NCBI GenBank assembly: GCA_903951425.1
Contig: CAJBBX010000005.1
Span: forward strand, 1-64,000
DNA from: an uncultured Chthonomonas sp.
Lineage (GTDB): Bacteria > Armatimonadota > Chthonomonadetes > Chthonomonadales > CAJBBX01
Length of the DNA: 64,000 bases
Direction: 5' to 3'
This document shows, one piece after another, positions 25,486 through 34,517 of this stretch. Position 1 is the first letter of the stretch; the number at the start of each line of letters is the position of its first letter. The notes below the pieces were generated by a model. It saw only the letters and a list, made by a program, of their open reading frames with translations. It was not told where the DNA came from and made no database searches. The position numbers and the translations under genes are program-made.

Positions 25486-26874
25486 ATGTACATTACATGG
25501 TTCGTGGTCGTCCTCTTAGCGGTGATCGGCTCGGCCGCATGGGCAGGTCGCCGGGCCGCCGGCTCCTGGAAGAACGGGGCGGAGCCGCTACTGCTGGTTG
25601 CCGGGGCGGCCCTGTTGGCAACCTCACCTGCGACGGGCCCGTTCGCGCCGGGGGGCGGGCTGGGGCTGGGCTTCGCCCTCGGAGCCGTGGGTTGGTACCT
25701 GTCGACCTGGACGCTGCGCGCCGGAGCCAGGCAGGAGGGGTCGGCCTACTGTGTCGCTCCCGCGCTGGTGGTTCTGGTCGCCGCCATGCACCGCCCCGAT
25801 CCCCTGTTCGTCTTCGCCGGAGCTACCCTGGGCTGGCTCTCAGGCGTCGGCCCGGCAATCGCCGCGGCCCAGTCCGAGCCACGAGGGCCCGGGTTGGGAC
25901 GCTCGCCGATGCCGCTGTTGCAGGGCGCGGCCGTCCTGCTTGTGGCCTGCATGGCTCGCGAGAACCCGTCGACTCTGATCGCGGTGGCCACCCTCGGCGT
26001 GATGCCCTACGCCATGCACGCCGCGCAGGAGGCGGGGTGGTGGGCATCCGTCGTGCTGGCGGGCGTGGCCGCCGCCGTGGCAGGGATAGCCCTGAACATG
26101 CCGCTCCACTGGTTCGTTGCGGCGGGCGTCGGGCTGGTCGCCGGCGCCGTTTGCATCCGAGCGGTCGGCTGTACCGGTTCGAGCGAGAGCCCCTTCCCGG
26201 GTGCGGCGCTGGCGCCGGGAGTGATCGCTGTGTTCGCCGCCATGGCGCTGGCCCGCCGCGAAGGAGGCGCCGTGGCGCAGTTGGCCTGCCTGATGCCGCT
26301 CCTGGGCCTGCTGTCGGTCTCTGTACGGCGTCCGTTGGCGCTCATCGGCGGGAGCACGGCGGGGCTCGCCGGTTTCGGAGTGACCCTGGTGTTGCTCACG
26401 GTCGTTCGTCGGCGGCTCTTCATCGGCTCGCAACTCGATGTGCAGCATACTGCAAGCGATCTGGCGCTGTTCACGGGCGTCCTGCTTCCAATGGCTACGT
26501 GGGCGCTACCTGCCCTGCGCGACTCGGCGCTCGGAGCCGTGTGGCGTGTCGTGCTGCTCTGGGGCAGTGTGCTGCTAGCGGGCGCCGCCCTGATCCTGCT
26601 CTTCCACGCCGATGGCATGGCGCTCCTGATGATGGGTGCCTCTGTGGCCTGCGTCGTGGGTCTGCTCTCTGGACGCGACGCCGCGGCGCCGCTGCCCACC
26701 GCGTTCTGGGTCGTCGCGCTCGGCACGGTGATAGCCCTCTGGGCCGGTCGAGCCGACGACGCGCTGGACACCTGGGAGGTGAGCCGTAGATCGGCCACCT
26801 ACGTCCTCGCCGCTTTGGGGACCCTGGCCTGGTTCGTCGCCACCCGCTTCCGAGGCCAGAGCCATGCGGGGTGA
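25486..26874 (+). CDS. Polytopic membrane protein, unknown
   Basis: 462 residues, about 12 predicted membrane helices from residue 3 to the end, mostly Ala/Gly/Leu/Val-rich and separated by short loops. No catalytic or transport motif was recognised. The gene ends inside the start of the alpha-2-macroglobulin gene (11-bp overlap), so the two are likely translated from one message. It may be an envelope transporter or an export partner, but that is only context. ATG has a GGGGGG tract 4-5 bp upstream. Confidence 0.7.
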   Translation: MYITWFVVVLLAVIGSAAWAGRRAAGSWKNGAEPLLLVAGAALLATSPATGPFAPGGGLGLGFALGAVGWYLSTWTLRAGARQEGSAYCVAPALVVLVAAMHRPDPLFVFAGATLGWLSGVGPAIAAAQSEPRGPGLGRSPMPLLQGAAVLLVACMARENPSTLIAVATLGVMPYAMHAAQEAGWWASVVLAGVAAAVAGIALNMPLHWFVAAGVGLVAGAVCIRAVGCTGSSESPFPGAALAPGVIAVFAAMALARREGGAVAQLACLMPLLGLLSVSVRRPLALIGGSTAGLAGFGVTLVLLTVVRRRLFIGSQLDVQHTASDLALFTGVLLPMATWALPALRDSALGAVWRVVLLWGSVLLAGAALILLFHADGMALLMMGASVACVVGLLSGRDAAAPLPTAFWVVALGTVIALWAGRADDALDTWEVSRRSATYVLAALGTLAWFVATRFRGQSHAG

Positions 26875-29800
26875 GCGCGGGTCCGGGCGTTATCTGCACG
26901 TCATTCTAGCGGCCGCGATTGCCGTGGCAGCCGTGGCCGCGATGGTGAATGACCGCGTCGAGATGGGCGCGATCTCGGGGCGGCTGATCATCACGGAGAC
27001 CGGCCTGCCGTCGCCAGGATCGGAGGTCTACCTCAGCGGCCCCATCGATGCTGAGGGCATGAGCAGCAGCCGCTACCGGACCGCCGATGATCACGGTGGG
27101 TTCCTCTTCCCCAAGGTGCCACCCGGCATCTACTCGCTGAGCGTCTACTCGGCGGCCCACGGCGCCTCAGGCGAGACGGTCCACGTAACGGCCAACACGA
27201 CGACCCGCCTACAACTGGGCCTCACGCGGAATATGCCTGACCTGGAGGCCGTGGACCGCATGCAGGTCTGCACCACACGGAGGCCAGTCGAGGTGACGTT
27301 GGCCGGCTATGCTTCGCCCGCGGCGCCGCGCAACCGCGACAGACTCGAGATGCGACTCCTCCGCTTCGACCTGCGCGATATCCTTGCCGACCCCAGGGCG
27401 TGGCGGCACGCGCAGACGCTTCTCCGCTACGAAGCCGACGACGAGGATCGTCTCGAGGCCCTGGACGCCATGGCCGGGGGCAGTGCGCAGGTTGTGCGGA
27501 GCTGGAGGGAGAACGCCAGGGAGGAGGACGTCGAGCGCCACTTCAGCCGTCCCATAGGGCTGGGGCGGCTGACGCCGGGCCTCTACGCGCTGGATGTGCG
27601 CCGCGGCCGCGATCGGGTGACTTTCGTTCGCCAGGTGACGGACCTGGCCATGGTGCTGAAGCATACGGCCACCAGCGCCCTGGCATATTTGGTCCGGATG
27701 CCCGAGGCCATCCCCGTCGAGGGGGCAGAGGTGCGGCTCTACCGTGGCCGACGGCCCGCTGCGTCGGGAGCCACCAATGCCCAGGGCGTCTTCCAGACCC
27801 GCCTGGCCGAGGGCGAGGGCACGCTCGTAGCGGCGGCATGGCACGGCCCTGATGCGGCCCTCACCGGAGTGGAGGGCTTCGGCGACGAACGCGACGGCAA
27901 GCTGCTTACAGCCTTCTACACAGACCGGCCCATCTACCGCCCCGGCGACACGGCCAACTACAAGGTCGTCGTCCGCGACACATCGGTCAATGGCCGGCCC
28001 GCACCGAAGTCGGGCACGTCGGTCAGGTTCCGGGTGATCGATCCCCGCGGCAACACGGTCTCCGAAGCCACCTCCCAGACCAACGAGTACGGGTCGGCGT
28101 GGAGCGAGGCGCGTCTGGACCCGGAGAGCGCGACGGGTTACTACTCGGTCGAGATGCTCATCGGCGGCGAGCGCCACGCCGGAGAGTTCGAGGTCGCCTC
28201 GTACCGAAGGCCCGAAATGCTGGTTCAGATAGAATCTGTTAAGCGCGTCTTCGTTTCCACGGAGCCGGCCGAGTTTCGCATCCACGCCAGGTATATGGAA
28301 GGTGCGCCGGTCTCGGGTGGGCGCGTCGAGTTCACAGCCGCCTCCACCGATTGGCTTCCCGACGACGAGGCGGAGGTGGATCTGGGCTACGGTGATGTGC
28401 GGGTCCAGAGCGCGATCCAACTGGACACTGCGGGCAACGGCCGCGTGCGCGTTCCCAAGGAGTATGACGGCACGCCCTCGACATCAACGACGTCTTACAT
28501 CCTCTGCTCGGCCACGGTAGTTGACGGCGCGGGTCGCCGCGCCACAGGAACCGCACGCGCGGAGGTGGACACCGGCGACTGGGCGCTCGACCTGAGGAGC
28601 GTGCGGCCGAAGGTCGGCATCGATCGGAAGGGCTGGGTCCAGGCCTCGGCTAGGGATCGCGCAGGCAAACCCTCGCCGAGCGTGCGTCTGCGTGTGACCG
28701 CCTACCGGTACCGAGACTACGCCGACACGCCCTACAACCAGGAGCCCACGGCCAAGCCGGTCTGGTCGGCCACGGTGACGACCGGCGCCGAGGGGTTCGC
28801 CTGGGCGAAGCCTCCCGCTCCACCGGCCGACGGCTGGTACCTGGTGGTCGACTGCACCGACACGCATGGCCGGAAGCTGCAGGCAACCAGGATACTGGGG
28901 CCGGAGACGGCCGACGAGGAGTCACGCGGATCGTACAACTATGGCCTGTACTTCAGCAAGCCCCGATACCACGCCGGCGACCTGGTGCAGGTACAGAGCG
29001 GCTCCGGCCGAAACGACTCGCCCGGCCTCTGGACGGTGGAGGGTGACGATGTGCACCTCTACGCTCCTGCCGCGGCGTCGGGCGGCCGTCTGACAGGGTC
29101 GTTCCTGCTACCCAAGGAGGCCGCACAGGGAGGCGCACGGGTCTCGCTCTCCGCGTTTGACGGCGACCGCTTTGCACCCACCTCACTGGAGATCCCCAGC
29201 GCTCGGGCTGAGCGTCGGCTTACGCTGGAGATCACCGTCGTGGGACAGCCGAGCCCCGGGCAGCCTGCGGAGGTTCGTATCCGGGCACGTGACGAGCTGG
29301 GCAGGCCCTGCGCCGCGGAGCTCTCCCTGAGCGTCGTCGACGAGGGCATCCACCAGTTGCGCAAGGACAAGCCGTCGATCCTCGAGAAGACGTTCGCCGA
29401 CAATCGGGACACCCGGGTACGCACCGACTACTCCGGCGAGTCGCTTCTGCTGGGCGGAGACGGGAAGTCAGGCGGCGGTGATCCCCTCCGCAAGCGCCTG
29501 CTCGATACGGCGTTCTGGCTTCCCGCGCTCCGCACCGACGCAGTCGGGCAAGCGACGGCCCGCTTCGTCCTGCCCGACAACATCACCAAGTGGCGCTGCA
29601 CTGTCATTGGCCATACGCTGACCGGTCGTTACGGGCACGCTCTCCGCTGGTTCGTCGCCACGAAGCCGGTCCACGTGAGCCTCGTGGGGCCGCGGTACCT
29701 CTCCACGGGAGACGCGGGGCGCATCGTCGCGACGATCCGCAACGGCCAGTCCTTCGACGTGGACTGCGGCATTGACGCCCGTCTGGACGGCCTCGCCCTG

Positions 29801-31558
29801 GCCGGTGCCGCCAAGCGGGCCATGCGCATTCCGGCGCGGGCTTCGCGGGACGTGCTGTTCGATGTGACCGCCCTGCCGGGCGGCATCGCGACGCTTGATG
29901 TAGGCGTCAACGCCGTTGGAGGCGGCCAAACGCGCAGGGATCGAGTTCGCCTGCAGTTGCCAGTTCGAGCTACCGGCTCCGTCGCCACCCGCGAGGTCTC
30001 CGTGACCGCCAGGCCGGGGAACGCCGGCTCCGCGTCGTTCGATGTGCCCGACCCGGCGTCGGCGCAGGTGACCATCTCAGTAAGCCCCTCCGCGGCGTCG
30101 GTCGCGCTGGCGTCGGTGCCGTGGCTGGCCGGGTACCCCTACGGCTGTACCGAGCAGACCAGCAGCAAGCTGATCGGAGCCTGCGCCGCGATCAGGGCCC
30201 GGCAGGATGCGCGCCCGGGCCGAAGGATCATCCCGAATCCCGTCCACCTGCGGATGGCCACGACCGGCCTCGCGCGGCTGGCGCGGATGCAGCACGCCTC
30301 CGGGGCTTGGGGCTGGTGGGAGGCCGACGGCGATGACGGCTGGATGACCGCCTACGCACTCTACGCCATCGCCCAGGCACGCAACGCCGGCCTGACGCCG
30401 GGCGGCGGCATGCTGGACGACGCCCTCCGAGGCGCCCGGAAGATAGCGTCCAGGTGCGATGGCGCCACGCTGAGCTTCCTGCGCATGGCCCTTGCCGCAA
30501 ACGGGAAGCCCGACCTGGGAGTGAAGTGGCTGGCCAGCCGCAACGATCTGACCGCAACGCCTGTAGGGCTTGCCTCGCGAACCCTACAGGTCAATGCTAC
30601 ACGATCGATCATTGCCGACCATCCCATGGAGGCCAAACTGGCCGCCATGGCCCGGCGCGGAGATGGGGTGATCTGGTTCTCGGAGCCGCCGCGCAAGTTC
30701 CGGCGGACCGCATCTATGTGGTCCGATGTCTCGGCCACCGCCCTCTGCCTGTCGGCGCTGGCCCGGTCGCGTGGCGGCGCAGAGGTAGCGGACGGGGCCG
30801 CCGAGTGGCTTCTGGCCCAGTGCCGCGAGTCGCGCTGGCCGGACACGCATGAGACCGCGCTGGCCGCATCGGCGCTTTTGGAGTGGGCTTTCGCACGGCC
30901 GGCCGCACGCGGCGGCCCGTGCGTTGTCGCCGTCACGGTGAACGGGGTGCGCCTACCTGACGTGCCAATGCCGACGGGCTCCGACCTGTCGGCGCCGCGG
31001 CGGATTACCGTGCCTCGTACCCTCCTGCAGTCGGGAACCAACGCGCTCTCGGTATCGCTGGCGCGGGGTTCTCGGCCGGTGCGGTGCGTCGTTTCGGCTC
31101 GGACGCGGGCCGACGAGCCGCAAGGCCCTGTGGCGCCCGGCCTGCGTGTCTCCAAGCGCACGATGCTGGTCACGCAGGCGCGCGACCTCGATGGCCGGTG
31201 GGTGGAGCGGAACACTCCCCTGCCCCGGCAGGTTCCGCGAGGGGCCCGCGTTCGCGTGCTGTTGACCATCAGCGCAGACAAGGCCTACGACCGCGTCATC
31301 CTGGAGGATGCTGTTCCGTCAGTCCTGGAGCCCATGGCGCCTCAGTCTGGCGGCTCGTGGGCGAGCGACGCAACAGACGTTCGCGACGACCGCTTCGCCG
31401 TCTTCATCGATCGGATCGAGCCGGGCGTTCGCACGTTCACCTACGAGGCCGTGGCGCAGTGGCCGGGCCGGTCGGCGCCTGCGCGAGCCGTGGTCGGGCC
31501 CATGTACGGCGGTCTGGCTCCGGCCCGATCCGAGGCTACCGCCATGGAGGTCCGCTAA
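26864..31558 (+). CDS. Alpha-2-macroglobulin family protein with thioester motif
   Basis: 1564 residues. An N-terminal anchor (about 13-28) is followed by a carboxypeptidase-regulatory-like beta domain (35-110), then MG domains (ATNAQGVFQTR, YRPGDTANYKVVVRD), a bait-region-bearing part, the ANATO-free A2M block with LDTAFWLPALRTDAVGQATARFVLPDNITKWR, and the thioester PYGCTEQ (Cys1095, Gln1098) leading into the alpha-alpha barrel (ATTGLARLARMQHASGAWGWWE). In bacteria such proteins trap proteases in the periplasm. The usual partner PBP1C (pbpC) is absent; instead a polytopic membrane protein and VanW flank it. No lipobox seen, so attachment may be by the helix. Confidence 0.92.
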   Translation: MRGERGSGRYLHVILAAAIAVAAVAAMVNDRVEMGAISGRLIITETGLPSPGSEVYLSGPIDAEGMSSSRYRTADDHGGFLFPKVPPGIYSLSVYSAAHGASGETVHVTANTTTRLQLGLTRNMPDLEAVDRMQVCTTRRPVEVTLAGYASPAAPRNRDRLEMRLLRFDLRDILADPRAWRHAQTLLRYEADDEDRLEALDAMAGGSAQVVRSWRENAREEDVERHFSRPIGLGRLTPGLYALDVRRGRDRVTFVRQVTDLAMVLKHTATSALAYLVRMPEAIPVEGAEVRLYRGRRPAASGATNAQGVFQTRLAEGEGTLVAAAWHGPDAALTGVEGFGDERDGKLLTAFYTDRPIYRPGDTANYKVVVRDTSVNGRPAPKSGTSVRFRVIDPRGNTVSEATSQTNEYGSAWSEARLDPESATGYYSVEMLIGGERHAGEFEVASYRRPEMLVQIESVKRVFVSTEPAEFRIHARYMEGAPVSGGRVEFTAASTDWLPDDEAEVDLGYGDVRVQSAIQLDTAGNGRVRVPKEYDGTPSTSTTSYILCSATVVDGAGRRATGTARAEVDTGDWALDLRSVRPKVGIDRKGWVQASARDRAGKPSPSVRLRVTAYRYRDYADTPYNQEPTAKPVWSATVTTGAEGFAWAKPPAPPADGWYLVVDCTDTHGRKLQATRILGPETADEESRGSYNYGLYFSKPRYHAGDLVQVQSGSGRNDSPGLWTVEGDDVHLYAPAAASGGRLTGSFLLPKEAAQGGARVSLSAFDGDRFAPTSLEIPSARAERRLTLEITVVGQPSPGQPAEVRIRARDELGRPCAAELSLSVVDEGIHQLRKDKPSILEKTFADNRDTRVRTDYSGESLLLGGDGKSGGGDPLRKRLLDTAFWLPALRTDAVGQATARFVLPDNITKWRCTVIGHTLTGRYGHALRWFVATKPVHVSLVGPRYLSTGDAGRIVATIRNGQSFDVDCGIDARLDGLALAGAAKRAMRIPARASRDVLFDVTALPGGIATLDVGVNAVGGGQTRRDRVRLQLPVRATGSVATREVSVTARPGNAGSASFDVPDPASAQVTISVSPSAASVALASVPWLAGYPYGCTEQTSSKLIGACAAIRARQDARPGRRIIPNPVHLRMATTGLARLARMQHASGAWGWWEADGDDGWMTAYALYAIAQARNAGLTPGGGMLDDALRGARKIASRCDGATLSFLRMALAANGKPDLGVKWLASRNDLTATPVGLASRTLQVNATRSIIADHPMEAKLAAMARRGDGVIWFSEPPRKFRRTASMWSDVSATALCLSALARSRGGAEVADGAAEWLLAQCRESRWPDTHETALAASALLEWAFARPAARGGPCVVAVTVNGVRLPDVPMPTGSDLSAPRRITVPRTLLQSGTNALSVSLARGSRPVRCVVSARTRADEPQGPVAPGLRVSKRTMLVTQARDLDGRWVERNTPLPRQVPRGARVRVLLTISADKAYDRVILEDAVPSVLEPMAPQSGGSWASDATDVRDDRFAVFIDRIEPGVRTFTYEAVAQWPGRSAPARAVVGPMYGGLAPARSEATAMEVR

Positions 31559-32388
31559 TGCCGCGACGCCATGACCGCATACGCGCCGGGCTCAGGAGCC
31601 TGCTCGCCGTGGCCGCCGTGCTGGGCGGCGCATGGGCTGCCACCCGTCCAGCGCCGAATGGAGGCGGCATGCGGGTCATCGCATCAACCTGCACATCGCT
31701 GGCCGGCCGCACGAACGCCCAACGCGCCAATGCACTGATGGCCGCATCGCTCCTCAACGACCGGCGTCTCGCTCCCGGCGGCGAGCTCTCATTCAACCGG
31801 TGCGTGGGCGAATGGACGCCGCGGCGCGGCTTCGTGCGCGCGCCGGTCAGCTCCGGCGGCATCCTGGTCCAGGCCCATGGCGGAGGTGTCTGCCAGACAT
31901 CCACAACGCTCTACGGAGCGGCGCTTCGGGCGGGCTTGGCGATCCTTGAGCGGCATCGGCACGAGGTTCGTCCGCGCTATGCGCCGCCGGGACTGGACGC
32001 CGCCGTGGCCTTTGGGGCCGCCGACCTTCGGCTTCGTAACGACTACCCCTTCCCTGTACAGGTCCGCGCCGGAGCCGTAGGCGACCTGCTCACGGTCTCG
32101 TTGCTTGGCGCGGGGCAAGCCGCCACATGCCGCCTGGAAGTCACCGGGGAGCCGGGAGGCGCCGCACGGCCGTTGCTGGTCGGCGGACTGGGACGTAGCG
32201 GAGGCAGGCGCATCGTGCGGCAGGCCGGCTCGCCCGGCTGGGCCGTGACCACTACGCGCCTCTGGACCGGCGCGGGCCGCCCGGATCGCCGCGAGGCGAT
32301 GTCGGTTGATCGGTACCGCGCCGCATCTGCTGTGATCAACGTTGGGGCGCCACCGTCCGACCTCACGTCGGGCACTGTGCCGCTATAA
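31558..32388 (+). CDS. VanW family protein
   Basis: 276 residues. N-terminal signal or anchor helix (about 12-27), then the VanW domain: LNDRRLAPGGELSFNRCVGEWTPRRGFVRAP, GGGVCQTSTTLYGAALRAGL, ERHRHEVRPRYAPPGLDAAV, and LRLRNDYPFPVQV. VanW proteins occur in some vancomycin-resistance clusters and widely in envelopes, but the reaction is not established. The ATG overlaps the alpha-2-macroglobulin stop by one base (TAATG). No van resistance genes are nearby. Confidence 0.9.
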   Translation: MPRRHDRIRAGLRSLLAVAAVLGGAWAATRPAPNGGGMRVIASTCTSLAGRTNAQRANALMAASLLNDRRLAPGGELSFNRCVGEWTPRRGFVRAPVSSGGILVQAHGGGVCQTSTTLYGAALRAGLAILERHRHEVRPRYAPPGLDAAVAFGAADLRLRNDYPFPVQVRAGAVGDLLTVSLLGAGQAATCRLEVTGEPGGAARPLLVGGLGRSGGRRIVRQAGSPGWAVTTTRLWTGAGRPDRREAMSVDRYRAASAVINVGAPPSDLTSGTVPL

Positions 32389-32419
32389 TAGGCGGCACAC
32401 CGCACAGAAAGGCCTTCCC

Positions 32420-33715
32420 ATGCCCAAGATTGCCATGATCGGCGCCGGCAGCACCGTCTTCGCCAAGAACCTCCTCGGCGACATCCTCGGTTTCCCTGAG
32501 TTGGCCGAAAGCTCCATCGCGCTGATGGATATCGACGCCGAGCGCCTGCGGACCTCCGAGATCGTCGCCCGCAAGGTCGGCGCGGCCGTCGGCGCGAACC
32601 CGACCATCACGGCCCACACGGATCGCCGGGCCGCTCTGGAGAACGCCGACTATGTGCTCAACATGGTGCAGGTAGGCGGCTACGAACCCTCCACGGTCAT
32701 CGACTTCGAGATCCCCAAGAAGTACGGACTGAGGCAGACCATCGCAGACACGCTGGGCATCGGCGGCATCATGCGCGCGATGCGTACCATCCCCGTCCTG
32801 CTGGGCACCTGCAAGGACATGGAGGAGGTCTGTCCCAGCGCGCAGATGATCAACTACTCGAACCCCATGGCCATGCTCTGCTGGGCCATGAACTCCGGAA
32901 GCTCCATCCGCAACGTGGGCCTCTGCCACAGTGTCCAGGGAACGGCCTGGGAGCTCTCGCGCGATATTGGGGTGCCGTTCGAGGAGATCAGCTACCTCTG
33001 CGCCGGCATCAACCACATGGCCTTCTACCTCAAGTTCGAGCGCAACGGCGAGGACCTCTACCCGCTGATCCGCAAGGTCGTGGAAGAAGGGCGCGTCCCT
33101 GGCCACAACCGCGTGCGCTACGAGATGATGCTCCGCCTCGGCTTCTTCGTCACCGAGTCCAGCGAACACTTCAGCGAGTATTGCCCCTACTTCATTCGGC
33201 GCGATCGTCCGGACCTCATCGAACGCTTCAACGTTCCGTTGGACGAGTACATCCGGCGCTGCATCGACCAGATCAGCGGCTGGAAGGCCATGCGCTCTAC
33301 TTTCGAGGGCGATGCGCCCATCGAGGTCCACCGAAGCGCCGAGTACGGCTCGCTGATCATCCACTCCATGGAGACGGGGCAACCGCGGGTCATCTACGGC
33401 AACGTCCGCAATGGCGCCCTGATCGACGGATTGCCGTCGGACTGCGCCGTCGAGGTTCCCTGCCTCGTGGACCGCAACGGGATCCAGCCCACCCCCATCG
33501 GGACGCTGCCGCCGCAGCTTGCGGCGATCATGCGTACCAACATTAATGTGCAGTCGCTCACCGTCGCCGCGGCCCTCACCGGCAAGAAGGAGCATGTCTA
33601 CCATGCGGCCATGCTAGACCCGCACACGTCAGCCGAACTGACCCTGGACGAGATCGTGGCGATGGTCGACGAGCTGATCGAGGCCCATGGGTCGTACATC
33701 CCGCCGCTCACATAG
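32420..33715 (+). CDS. Family 4 glycosyl hydrolase, alpha-galactosidase-like
   Basis: 431 residues. GH4 enzymes use NAD and a divalent metal in a redox-type mechanism. Rossmann start IAMIGAGSTVFAKNLLGDI; metal ligands in NPMAMLCWAM and VGLCHSVQGT; INHMAFYLKF; YCPYFIRR near the middle. The alpha-galactosidase (MelA) branch fits best, mainly from GAGSTVFAKNLL and the CHSVQGT block, but alpha-glucosidase or glucuronidase in this family cannot be excluded. ATG at 32420; no sugar transporter is adjacent, though an RbsBC pair lies 8 kb away on the other strand. Confidence 0.9.
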   Translation: MPKIAMIGAGSTVFAKNLLGDILGFPELAESSIALMDIDAERLRTSEIVARKVGAAVGANPTITAHTDRRAALENADYVLNMVQVGGYEPSTVIDFEIPKKYGLRQTIADTLGIGGIMRAMRTIPVLLGTCKDMEEVCPSAQMINYSNPMAMLCWAMNSGSSIRNVGLCHSVQGTAWELSRDIGVPFEEISYLCAGINHMAFYLKFERNGEDLYPLIRKVVEEGRVPGHNRVRYEMMLRLGFFVTESSEHFSEYCPYFIRRDRPDLIERFNVPLDEYIRRCIDQISGWKAMRSTFEGDAPIEVHRSAEYGSLIIHSMETGQPRVIYGNVRNGALIDGLPSDCAVEVPCLVDRNGIQPTPIGTLPPQLAAIMRTNINVQSLTVAAALTGKKEHVYHAAMLDPHTSAELTLDEIVAMVDELIEAHGSYIPPLT

Positions 33716-34517
33716 GCGGGCCAAGGCGCGGCTGCTCCTGGCCGTGGATATCGGCAACTCATCGGCCTCGTTCGCGCTCTGCGACGGGGATCGAATTCGG
33801 CGGCAGTGGCGGAGGCCCTCACAGAGACCCGCTACTGCCGCTGAGATTCGGGCTGACCTAGCTCAAGGCGACGTCGGCGCGGGCTCGGGGCCGTTGCCTG
33901 CCGTGGTCTCCTCGGTGGCCGCGGTGTCTGTCACCGAGGGATGGCTCGCTACCCTAGCCGAGGCCGCTGGCTCTCCTCCCGTGGAGGTGGGCGGCGGCGC
34001 CTCGGGCGGACTTCTCATCGCGGTCCGCGAGCCCGGCAAGCTCGGGCCCGATCGCATAGCAAACGCCGTGGCCGCGGAGTGGTACTACGGCGCACCTGTG
34101 ATCGTGGTTGACCTGGGCACTTGCACCACCATCACGGTGGTGGACGCCGCGCGGCGGATCGTGGGCGGCTCCATCGCTCCGGGCGTGGGGCTCTCGCTGC
34201 GGACACTGACCGAGCGGACAGGCAAGTTGCCCCGCGTCCGGCCGGAGCTACCCGAGGACGCCGTAGGACCCGATACCGAGCAGGCGATCCTGTCTGGTGT
34301 GGTCTTCGGTACGGTCGGCATGGTGCGCGAGTTGCTTGGTCGCATCCGCGCCGAACTCGGTGTTGAGGCGCCAGCCGTGGCGGCAGGCGGCTATGCTAGG
34401 CTGATCGCGCCGCTTGTTACCGAGATGCGGGAGACCCGTGCCGACCTGACGCTCCAGGGGCTCCGCCTCATCTGGGAACGGTCCCAGCGGCCAGCCGGGC
34501 CTCCACGTAGCCCCTAG
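33687..34517 (+). CDS. coaX: Type III pantothenate kinase
   Basis: 276 residues. CoaX phosphorylates pantothenate, the first step of CoA synthesis. Motifs in order: LLLAVDIGNSSASFAL (first acidic phosphate loop), LGPDRIANAVAAEW, VVDLGTCTTITVVD, and GGSIAPGVGLSLRTLTERTGKLP. The ATG at 33687 lies 29 bp inside the GH4 end; homology begins about 17 residues in, so a later start is possible although no ATG/GTG/TTG is better placed. Last 50 bp overlap the converging gene. Confidence 0.93.
   Translation: MGRTSRRSHRRAKARLLLAVDIGNSSASFALCDGDRIRRQWRRPSQRPATAAEIRADLAQGDVGAGSGPLPAVVSSVAAVSVTEGWLATLAEAAGSPPVEVGGGASGGLLIAVREPGKLGPDRIANAVAAEWYYGAPVIVVDLGTCTTITVVDAARRIVGGSIAPGVGLSLRTLTERTGKLPRVRPELPEDAVGPDTEQAILSGVVFGTVGMVRELLGRIRAELGVEAPAVAAGGYARLIAPLVTEMRETRADLTLQGLRLIWERSQRPAGPPRSP

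Noticed and set aside
27209-28420. Minus-strand open frame of 403 codons inside the alpha-2-macroglobulin gene
   Set aside because: Antisense reading of MG-domain codons; no homology.
31558-32388. Vancomycin-resistance cluster because of VanW
   Set aside because: No vanR/S, vanH, vanA/B or vanX-like genes are near; VanW proteins are widespread without resistance.
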